This document shows positions 55,371 to 61,030 of a stretch of DNA of 61,030 nt, one piece after another. The position numbers and the translations under genes were made by a program. Origin of the DNA: Oscillospiraceae bacterium (lineage in GTDB: Bacteria; Bacillota; Clostridia; Oscillospirales; Oscillospiraceae); the NCBI GenBank assembly GCA_015067495.1, contig SVMI01000010.1:1-61030 (forward strand). The letters are read 5' to 3'. The notes under the pieces are model-generated. The model made no database searches. It was not told the origin of the DNA and saw only the letters and a list, made by a program, of their open reading frames with translations. Numbering within the stretch: the first letter of the stretch is position 1; every line of letters begins with the position of its first letter.

Positions 55371-57107
55371 TCAGCCTTCCCATTCTGGCGCACCCACATC
55401 GGTGCCGTAACCGTGGCAGGTGTACAAGAAGTCGATCACATCCCCGTCTTTTACCGTATAGGCGGAAACGCCGTAGTTGGGGAACCATTCATTGACCTTG
55501 TACATCCAGCCGGATTCGCTGCTGCAATCAAACTGATAAAGATTGTTGATGCCTTCGATATAGTACGCATCATACAGCGGCTCCCAGCTGTATTCCAGCT
55601 GGATGCCGGCAGCCTCGCAAACACGGACCAGAATATCGAAGACCGTTTCTCCCTCTGCGTAAGCCACCTTCACCCGGGGCATGATCACGCCGTCAGCAGG
55701 AACAAATTCTGCTTTGGCAGGATTCAGTTCGTCCCAATTGTCCAAAATCGTATCGCACCGGATGGTGAGATATACATATCCGGCGACGGTGATTTCCAGT
55801 TTTGGCAGCGTTTCTTCTTCGCTGGCCTTACAAACGGCACAGCTGCGCTTTTGCAGACCGGTTTGAGAAGTGGTGGGCTGTTTTGTAACCTCCCAGTCGC
55901 TCCAGCTGTGTCCTTTGGCCTTGATGACCGTATCGGTATAACTGTCACCGCAAGCGGCGCAGGTGTGCAGTGTGTAGCCGTCCGTTGTGCAGGTGGCATT
56001 TGTTACGTTGTCTGTGTAGCTGTGACCCAAGGCAGCCGTTTCTTTGTCCTTATAGCTGACACCGCAGCTGCAATTATGCAGTGTGTAGCCGCCGGTGGTA
56101 CAGGTGGCAGCCACCGTCTTTTCTGTGTAGCTGTGGGTGTGTCCAACCGGCAGTTTGGCAATCGCGCGCTCCTCAAAGGCATCACAGTGGATGCAGGTGC
56201 GTTTCTCTTTGCCTTCCGCAGCGCTGGTCGGTTCTTTTTCCATGACCCACTCAGACCAGGTGTGTCCCTTGGCAGCAGTTTCCTGATCCACATATCGGTC
56301 GCCACAGGTGCAAACATATTCGGTGTAACCGCCTGTACTGCAGGTGGCGGAGATCACAGTAACACGATATTCATGGGTATGGGTCGGTTCGGTAGGCTTT
56401 GCGGTTTCCGAAGGAGCAGTGGGCGTTTGGGAGTTTATAATGTCCTCCAGCGCCTCATTGCGCTTGGCAACCAGCGCATCCAGCTGTGCGTCGGTAAAAC
56501 ACATACTTTGCGTCTGATTGGCCCGGTGCAGGCAAGCAATAGTAAAGTCGTTCAGCGCCTCGATCTGCAGAGCGGATATGGTTTTTTCTCCACCGATATA
56601 CTCCAGCTTTTGTCCGGCATTGGCCCCTTCCACATTGCCCGCGAAAACGCTGATGCTCTGTGTGCCGGTACGGACGCTGATATGCGCCACGGCATCCTGA
56701 AGCTGCAGCGTATTGTCAGCAAAACGAACCGTGACAGAATCGGTGCAACTTGCAAACATTTCTCCGGCAGACATATCTGCGCAGAAGGTATCTGCATTGG
56801 AATCTGCAACGGTCAGCCTGGAGCCTTCCCCGATGGTAAGCGCGCTTCCCTTTACACAGATCGTCGCGGCGGCACCTTTTTCACAGGACAGCACATCTCC
56901 CGGGCGCAGAACGATATCCTTTTCCACGGTGTAGCTTACGCCGTCCCGGTGCATTTGGACAATGCCCCGAACATCCGTCAGCATGGCTGTTTCGGGATCG
57001 GGCTTATCAAACCAGCCCAGTATATTCCCTGCCATAAGGACACCGGAAACAACGATCAAAGCAATGACCGCCACCATAATGGCATTTGCAATGGTTTTCT
57101 TTTTCAT
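55371..57107 (-). CDS. Membrane-anchored FecR / Cys-repeat / DUF4430 protein
   Basis: 578 residues. N-terminal transmembrane anchor (about 6-28), then a FecR-like beta domain (about 38-190: VRGIVQMHRDG, LRPGDVLSCEKGA), a Pro/Thr linker, four Cys-rich repeats (ATCSTGGYTEYVCTCGDRY ... GHTWSEW type, about 235-420), and a C-terminal DUF4430 domain (about 430-578) of the kind found in transcobalamin-like proteins (SSESGWMYKVNEWFPNYGVS, VIDFLYTCHGYG). First gene of the B12 operon behind a cobalamin riboswitch and terminator; TGGAGGAATCATT precedes the ATG. It likely captures cobamides at the surface and hands them to the ECF importer. Confidence 0.85.
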   Translation of the reverse strand: MKKKTIANAIMVAVIALIVVSGVLMAGNILGWFDKPDPETAMLTDVRGIVQMHRDGVSYTVEKDIVLRPGDVLSCEKGAAATICVKGSALTIGEGSRLTVADSNADTFCADMSAGEMFASCTDSVTVRFADNTLQLQDAVAHISVRTGTQSISVFAGNVEGANAGQKLEYIGGEKTISALQIEALNDFTIACLHRANQTQSMCFTDAQLDALVAKRNEALEDIINSQTPTAPSETAKPTEPTHTHEYRVTVISATCSTGGYTEYVCTCGDRYVDQETAAKGHTWSEWVMEKEPTSAAEGKEKRTCIHCDAFEERAIAKLPVGHTHSYTEKTVAATCTTGGYTLHNCSCGVSYKDKETAALGHSYTDNVTNATCTTDGYTLHTCAACGDSYTDTVIKAKGHSWSDWEVTKQPTTSQTGLQKRSCAVCKASEEETLPKLEITVAGYVYLTIRCDTILDNWDELNPAKAEFVPADGVIMPRVKVAYAEGETVFDILVRVCEAAGIQLEYSWEPLYDAYYIEGINNLYQFDCSSESGWMYKVNEWFPNYGVSAYTVKDGDVIDFLYTCHGYGTDVGAPEWEG

Positions 57108-57121
57108 AATGATTCCTCCAT

Positions 57122-57150
57122 ACAAAAAGAAAAAGTCCCCTTTTGGGGAC
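57122..57150 (-). terminator. Riboswitch-controlled terminator before the B12 operon
   Basis: GTCCCC-AAAA-GGGGAC then TTTTTCTTTTT on the minus strand, immediately before the DUF4430 ribosome site. Confidence 0.85.
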
Positions 57151-57169
57151 TTTCAGACAACACAAATCT

Positions 57170-57192
57170 GCCTAAAAACACCGTTTTTAGGC
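57170..57192 (-). promoter_or_regulatory. Second hairpin between riboswitch and terminator
   Basis: GCCTAAAAAC and GTTTTTAGGC pair perfectly around 3 bases. It could be part of the expression platform or an additional terminator. Confidence 0.5.
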
Positions 57193-57204
57193 AACAAAAA
57201 TAGC

Positions 57205-57375
57205 CGCCAGACCACCCCAAGAGTCCTGCGGGATTCATCTCTGGTCTGTATTCCGACTCCGGACGCCATGTTGTACATTTCTTCTCAGCTTGCGCCAATG
57301 AAATGTACGGCTTCAATGTCCGTCTACGGCGGCTTGGTACCGTTGGGATTTACCCATTCCAATTAACCAGTGACT
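57205..57375 (-). promoter_or_regulatory. Cobalamin riboswitch of the minus-strand operon
   Basis: Minus-strand core GGAATGGGTAAATCCCAACG then GTACCAAGCCGCCGTAGACG, followed by GGAGTCGGAATACAGACCAG, and a closing CAGACCA...TGGTCTG helix. This is the pattern of cobalamin aptamers (GGTxAAATCCC, GCCxC, GxAGTCxGGATAC). It controls the DUF4430-ECF-cob operon through the terminator at 57122. Confidence 0.85.
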
Positions 57376-57456
57376 ACAAAACAATATGTAAGCTTTCGCT
57401 TTTTATACATCCTAACACATTCGGAACAGAAACGCAATCCCATTTTTTAAAAGCAG

Positions 57457-57485
57457 TTGACTTTTATGAAATAGGGTGCTATACT
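57457..57485 (+). promoter_or_regulatory. Promoter of the collagen-like lipoprotein unit
   Basis: TTGACT, 17 bases, TATACT, 24 bases upstream of the second riboswitch. Confidence 0.8.
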
Positions 57486-57508
57486 CCTACTGAAAAGTGA
57501 ACAACAGT

Positions 57509-57682
57509 TTAAGTGCCCTTGGGAGCGGTAACAGCCCCATGGGAGAATAGAGAATCGGGTGCGAATCCCGAACGGTACCGCCACTGTGAGCGTGGAGGAT
57601 CAACACAAGACGAAAGTCGGTCATTGGGGAAACCTGAGAAGGCTGTGCTGATCTGAAGATGCGCAAGTCAGGAGAACTGCTT
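57509..57682 (+). promoter_or_regulatory. Cobalamin riboswitch of the lipoprotein unit
   Basis: Core GGGTGCGAATCCCGAACGGT, ACCGCCACTGTGAGC (57557-57590) and the B12-box-like AAGTCAGGAGAACTGC (57665-57680). This is a classical cobalamin aptamer on the plus strand, divergent from the one at 57205. Confidence 0.92.
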
Positions 57683-57694
57683 AAACGGTGTCTT

Positions 57695-57733
57695 TCACCG
57701 GACCCCACCAGTATTGGGTGCCGGTGCTTTTTG
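57695..57733 (+). terminator. Riboswitch terminator, first of tandem
   Basis: CACCGGACCC and GGGTGCCGGTG pair, followed by CTTTTTGC; 13 bases after the aptamer. Confidence 0.85.
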
Positions 57734-57746
57734 CGCGGAAAATCGG

Positions 57747-57785
57747 CCGTGGCTACCCCAATATGCTGGGTATGCCACGGTTTTT
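57747..57785 (+). terminator. Second tandem terminator
   Basis: CCGTGGCTACCC and GGGTATGCCACGG, then TTTTTC. It is as strong as the first, 13 bases further on. Confidence 0.8.
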
Positions 57786-57838
57786 CTGTTTCCGGTTGCT
57801 ATGATCCCCCTCATAGATTGCCCTTCCGGAAACAGAAA
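57785..57838 (+). promoter_or_regulatory. Third long hairpin in the leader
   Basis: TTCTGTTTCCGG and CCGGAAACAGAA pair perfectly; CTATGA and TCATAG pair inside. It follows the two terminators and has no U tract. Confidence 0.6.
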
Positions 57839-57917
57839 AGCGCGGAATGCCTGCTGGTTTCACAGGTCGGACACCTACAGCTTTTCAAAGTACGAAATTT
57901 TGCTTGGAGGTAAAAAC

Positions 57918-59462
57918 ATGAAGAAAATCGTAAGTATGATTCTGGTGATCGTCATGATTGCCAGTCTGGCACTGGGCTTGACAGCCTGCTGCGAGGGTAA
58001 GGACGGTGTCACGCCCCAGCTTCGCATCAACCCCGATACCAATTTCTGGGAGGTTTCCTATGACGAGGGTGCTACCTGGGTGTCTATGGAAGTCAAGGCT
58101 ACCGGCGCCGATGGTAAAGACGGTGTCGACGGCACCAATGGCAAAGACGGTGCGGATGGCAAGGATGGCATTGACGGCAAGGATGGCAAAGACGGCATCA
58201 ATGGCAAGGATGGCGTAAACGGAAAAGATGGCATCAATGGCACAAACGGCAAAGACGGTGCTGACGGTAAGGACGGCAAGGATGGTGCCAATGGCAATAA
58301 CGGCACAAATGGTACAAACGGCTCCAACGGCGTAACGCCCACCATCGGTGCGGACGGCTACTGGTACATCGGCGAAGAGAACACCGGCATTTATGCCGGC
58401 ACCACGGAAACAGTGGATGTCACCTTCAAGGGCCTTGACAGCGACAATACCGTTACTGTCACCAAGGGCTCTTTGGTCAATTACTATGTTCCCACCAATC
58501 CGGTAGCGGACTTTGTCAACTGGTACGCGGACGAAACCTGCACGGTAGGCTTTGATTTCAACACGCCCATCACCGAGAATGCCACCATCTATTCCAAGTG
58601 GGAATATGAAGAACAGTTCAAGACAGTAGCAGCCTTGACAAAAAATGTCAGCTTCGGCAGAGCCAACTGTATGGGCACCAACGCCTGTTTCGGCTCCGTG
58701 TATGTCCGTGTTCTGGCAAATGATTATGGTTATTATGGCGGCGCTGCAAATATCGCGAACTACCTGAAGGGTGTATTTGTGGAGAATGATGGTGTTGTTA
58801 GTGTTTCCGCCAGCTCCGGTCTGCGCAGAATCTCCTATACGGAAGCGCTGACGATCATTAACTTCGCATCTGCATTCTCTTCTTATGAGCAGTACATTTT
58901 GAGAAACAACAAGGAAATGCCTGCTGATCTGGTTGCGCAGAAAGAACTGGCTATCCGGTATTTTGAAACCGTCGACTATACTGCGGAGGGCTACAACGCT
59001 GTACAGGTCGGTGCCGGTATGCAAACACCTTCCATGGCGCACGCCGTGGTCGCACTGGGCAGCTTGATGGAGCAGCAGGGAACCCAGCGATTTGCCACAC
59101 TGATCAAGGCGGCCTACGATAATTATGATGCCAATTACTGGGATCAGTCCGGCTATAATCAGTCCTTCTATCAGCTTTGCGCTCACTTTGATTGGTACGA
59201 TATGTCCGCTTTGGAGGAAGAGGTGGCAGCACTGACCTCTCTGACAGACGCACAGGTGCTGAAGTATTACGGCTACGGCATTGACTTGGCAAGCGACTAT
59301 GCTGAACTTTGGCAGGCATGGGCTGACGATGCTCTGTCCGACAATGCTTTGGATGCAAGCGAAGCCAAGGCATTTGCTTATCACTACGCCTACCAACTCA
59401 CCGGCGGCAATGTCTGGCTGGGCATTTACGGCAGCAGCCACAGCATCGTAGACTACAACTAA
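57918..59462 (+). CDS. Collagen-like lipoprotein under cobalamin control
   Basis: 514 residues. Lipoprotein signal MKKIVSMILVIVMIASLALG with lipobox LTAC (Cys24). Residues 63-138 are 25 uninterrupted Gly-X-Y triplets, mostly GKD, GIN, GTN and GAD. Related segments flank the triplets (GVTPQLRI ... WEVSYDEGATW before, GVTPTIGADGYWYIGEENTG after). Next comes an InlB-type repeat (VNYYVPTNPVADFVNWYADE). The C-terminal 280 residues, rich in Tyr and Asn with several Trp, are unrecognised. GGAGGTAAAAAC precedes the ATG. The riboswitch links it to B12; a surface cobamide-binding or adhesion role is inferred. Confidence 0.85.
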   Translation: MKKIVSMILVIVMIASLALGLTACCEGKDGVTPQLRINPDTNFWEVSYDEGATWVSMEVKATGADGKDGVDGTNGKDGADGKDGIDGKDGKDGINGKDGVNGKDGINGTNGKDGADGKDGKDGANGNNGTNGTNGSNGVTPTIGADGYWYIGEENTGIYAGTTETVDVTFKGLDSDNTVTVTKGSLVNYYVPTNPVADFVNWYADETCTVGFDFNTPITENATIYSKWEYEEQFKTVAALTKNVSFGRANCMGTNACFGSVYVRVLANDYGYYGGAANIANYLKGVFVENDGVVSVSASSGLRRISYTEALTIINFASAFSSYEQYILRNNKEMPADLVAQKELAIRYFETVDYTAEGYNAVQVGAGMQTPSMAHAVVALGSLMEQQGTQRFATLIKAAYDNYDANYWDQSGYNQSFYQLCAHFDWYDMSALEEEVAALTSLTDAQVLKYYGYGIDLASDYAELWQAWADDALSDNALDASEAKAFAYHYAYQLTGGNVWLGIYGSSHSIVDYN

Positions 59463-59530
59463 CCTTTTTGAGCCGGGTGCCCAGGCACCCGGCTCTACTC
59501 TTAAAGATTAACGAAAGAAGGAAATTCAAA

Positions 59531-59764
59531 ATGAACAGCTATACAAACCTAACTGGCAGACAGGATCTGCTGGAGTCTATCACCGCATTGGAAAAGGAAC
59601 TGGCCGCCAAAACCGGTAAGGATGTCGCTTTGGTGGCATACAGCCCCATAAAATACGCGGAACTGAGTAACGATACCGAGGCCCTGGCCAAAATCACAGA
59701 GCTGGAAGCACTTCTCAGCAAGAAAACCGGCAAAGATATCGTACTGGTTGCATTTTCTGTTTGA
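59531..59764 (+). CDS. 77-aa protein of two tandem repeats
   Basis: Two halves align: ITALEKELAAKTGKDVALVA followed by YS, and ITELEALLSKKTGKDIVLVA followed by FS. Each is an amphipathic helix, a KTGKD turn and a beta strand. No signal, no membrane segment, no recognised family. AAGGA precedes the ATG at 59531. It lies 68 bases after the riboswitch-controlled lipoprotein gene with no terminator between, so it is probably co-transcribed and B12-responsive. A terminator follows. Confidence 0.75.
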   Translation: MNSYTNLTGRQDLLESITALEKELAAKTGKDVALVAYSPIKYAELSNDTEALAKITELEALLSKKTGKDIVLVAFSV

Positions 59765-59788
59765 TCGATGATTCCAACCGCATACAAA

Positions 59789-59824
59789 AGGACCGTTGAA
59801 AAGCTTTTGCGTTTCAACGGTCCT
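59789..59824 (+). terminator. Terminator of the lipoprotein unit
   Basis: AGGACCGTTGAAA and TTTCAACGGTCCT pair perfectly over a 10-base loop, followed by TTCC; A and T tracts lie on both sides. Confidence 0.8.
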
Positions 59825-59840
59825 TTCCAGATATTGCCCT

Positions 59841-60059
59841 TTATTCTGCGTCAACCTTAGTCGCACGGCGGCCTTCCGCAACATCTCGCTCAATCGTTTC
59901 CCATATGGCTCGCTGGACAAAGGCATTCACAGACTCACCGGTGACTGCTGTGTGCTCATCAACACGTTGTTTTTCATCGTCAGTAATGCGGATTTGCATA
60001 CGATAAAACTTGCTGTGGTATTTCCTGTTTGCGCGCAGCTGTGCTTCTGTTGCAGCCAT
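59841..60059 (-). CDS. Ribbon-helix-helix protein, 72 aa
   Basis: Basic N terminus (NRKYHSKFYRMQIRITDDEK) with ribbon RMQIRITDDEKQRVDEHTAV and second helix ESVNAFVQRAIWETIER, the pattern of Arc/CopG-type DNA-binding proteins common in plasmids and conjugative elements. The ATG at 60059 follows AAAGGGGGTGG. It diverges from the frameshifted gene at 60141 with a palindrome between. Probably an autorepressor or antitoxin. Confidence 0.85.
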   Translation of the reverse strand: MAATEAQLRANRKYHSKFYRMQIRITDDEKQRVDEHTAVTGESVNAFVQRAIWETIERDVAEGRRATKVDAE

Positions 60060-60081
60060 TGTAGCCACCCCCTTTGAAAAT

Positions 60082-60111
60082 AGTATACTACAAGGAAACC
60101 TAGAATTGCAA
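60082..60111 (-). promoter_or_regulatory. Promoter of the RHH gene
   Basis: On the minus strand TTGCAA, 18 bases, TATACT, followed by AAAGGGGGTGG and the ATG. Confidence 0.65.
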
Positions 60112-60119
60112 TTGTACAC

Positions 60120-60148
60120 GACTCCATATATTACACAAATATGGAGTC
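60120..60148. promoter_or_regulatory. Palindrome over the start of the frameshifted gene
   Basis: GACTCCATAT-N9-ATATGGAGTC, perfect 10-base arms. It includes the ATG at 60141, so it could be an operator or fold over the start codon. Confidence 0.55.
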
Positions 60149-60797
60149 ATATGTTTGTGCAATATATCAATTTGAAGACACCCCCGAATTGATGATTGAC
60201 AAGTATTACATTATCAAGCTCGAACTGATGCTGCACCCCGAGGACAAGCCCGTTGTGCGCACTTACTGCGGCACGATCGACGAGATTGGCCATCTGATCG
60301 ACTGTTTGGACCGGGATGAGTGGAGTCGCGACTACTACGCAAGTACCATTGCTGCCTGGGAAGCTTGGCAGGAGGGCGACAAGGTGGCGCTGCATCACGT
60401 AGGAACCAGCGTCGAGCCGTTGTTGATCCCGGCTAAGGAAATGTGTCGCTCTGCCTATCTTCTGGATGAGGCCCAGTGGAGCTATACCGATAAATTTGGC
60501 TGCACCATGCTGGCATCTGCTGATACCGCAGATGTGCACCAGGTGCTGTTGTATAGGGGCCATTTTTTCGGTTTGCGCGCTACCAGTTTGGCGGTCTCTG
60601 CCGCGTTCACTCGGATCACGGTTGGGTGGACTATCAGGTCGACGACGGCGGTGTGCCCGGTATGATTTGCCAGGCCAACAATGGAGAGATCCGTGCTGGT
60701 GGATGAGTTTTTCGCCTATCAGGCGGGCGTGGATGCCTTGCAGAGCGACCAGTGCATTGACTACAACAAAATCAGCCAGGAACTTTTCGTGAGATAA
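60141..60797 (+). pseudogene. Frameshifted gene, likely mobile-element protein
   Basis: Reading MESYVCAIYQFEDTPELMID onward, the frame is open to the T6 run at 60563-60568. One extra T would continue it as FRFARYQFGGLCRVHSDHGW and DDGGVPGMICQANNGEIR. A second shift near 60693 leads into LVDEFFAYQAGVDALQSDQC ... SQELFVR and a TAA at 60795. Restored length is about 218 residues. I do not recognise the protein; the character suggests a conjugative or plasmid-borne gene. Two shifts in 130 bases may be real decay or sequencing indels near a sequence end. Confidence 0.6.
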
Positions 60798-60825
60798 GCT
60801 TAGTACTGTAGCCCAACTCAACGAC

Positions 60826-61030
60826 ATGAAGAAGAGGGGGCGTATCGAAAAAGACTATGCAACCCAACTGGAAACTGAGTACAGGGCTGATTTCCAAGTA
60901 TTCCTTCATACTCTTGAGCATGCGAACGATTCTATTGAATCACTAAGTTTGTATTTTGACACTCTACGCATTATTTACAAGCGTGCAGGGATTCCTTTAA
61001 CGGCTGGTGATCAAGAACGCCTTTGCGCGG
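60826..61030 (+). CDS. Partial ORF at window end
   Basis: An ATG at 60826 opens MKKRGRIEKDYATQLETEYR, then FHTLEHANDS-like helical sequence to the window edge (68 codons, no stop). No good ribosome site is seen, and in the same frame coding potential extends some 30 bases upstream (LSTVAQLND), so it may be an internal part of a longer or decayed gene. Not recognised. Confidence 0.4.
   Translation, partial: MKKRGRIEKDYATQLETEYRADFQVFLHTLEHANDSIESLSLYFDTLRIIYKRAGIPLTAGDQERLCA

Noticed and set aside
58100..58335. Short tandem repeats resembling an array
   Set aside because: The repeats are 9-base coding units of Gly-X-Y triplets in an open frame, not a CRISPR array.
57885..59441. 518-codon frame opposite the collagen-like lipoprotein
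   Set aside because: Its repetitive valine/isoleucine-rich part is only the complement of the Gly-X-Y codons.

Overview
The window reads as chromosomal DNA of a low-to-mid GC anaerobic gut member of the Clostridia (Bacillota), most likely an Oscillospiraceae-type genome. This rests on the paired glgC/glgD genes, pyruvate phosphate dikinase, a Met T-box leader, Clostridia-typical families such as DUF6062 and DUF6487, strong AGGAGG ribosome sites, and short dispersed intergenic repeats that I remember from this group. I see no rRNA, tRNA or CRISPR array. The taxonomic call is an inference; no search was run.

From 0.1 to 22.9 kb the content is mostly housekeeping: ppdK, lexA, a three-gene ABC exporter operon, two small genes, and a five-gene operon that ends in dapA-dapB and starts with an unusual basic-membrane-protein-like gene. 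Next comes a MoxR / DUF58 / transglutaminase operon, then metG behind a Met T-box, and an sdpI/sdpR immunity pair with two matching operators. From 23.0 to 35.9 kb lie the glycogen genes (glgC-glgD-glgA), mgtE with a leader that may encode a short peptide, and the aspartate-family pathway: hom, aspartokinase and asd on the minus strand, divergent from thrC-thrB.

From 35.9 to 47.1 kb the DNA is more accessory. It holds four copies of a terminator-linked repeat within 3.4 kb, two paralogous small genes, housekeeping islands (psiE-like, plsC-like, yebC, nif3-like, trmK) and serine recombinases. A recurring layout stands out: a small DNA-binding protein (XRE or ribbon-helix-helix) diverges from a small partner gene, with a perfect or near-perfect palindrome between them, usually overlapping a good promoter. 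I count six such pairs in the window (9.8, 36.4, 38.9, 43.5, 46.6 and 60.1 kb).

From 47.1 to 59.8 kb is a vitamin B12 acquisition and salvage region. Two cobalamin riboswitches face apart near 57.4 kb. The minus-strand one precedes a tightly packed 12-gene operon: a DUF4430 surface protein, an ECF transporter (two T components, a fused ATPase, an S component), a TIM-barrel protein, cobT, cobU, cobS, a short degenerate CobU, a cobC-like phosphatase and a small HNH-repeat protein. The plus-strand riboswitch, followed by tandem terminators, precedes a collagen-like lipoprotein and a 77-residue protein built of two repeats. No corrin-ring synthesis genes are present, so the window encodes uptake and salvage. 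The last 1.2 kb (ribbon-helix-helix gene, frameshifted gene, partial ORF) looks like mobile-element DNA.
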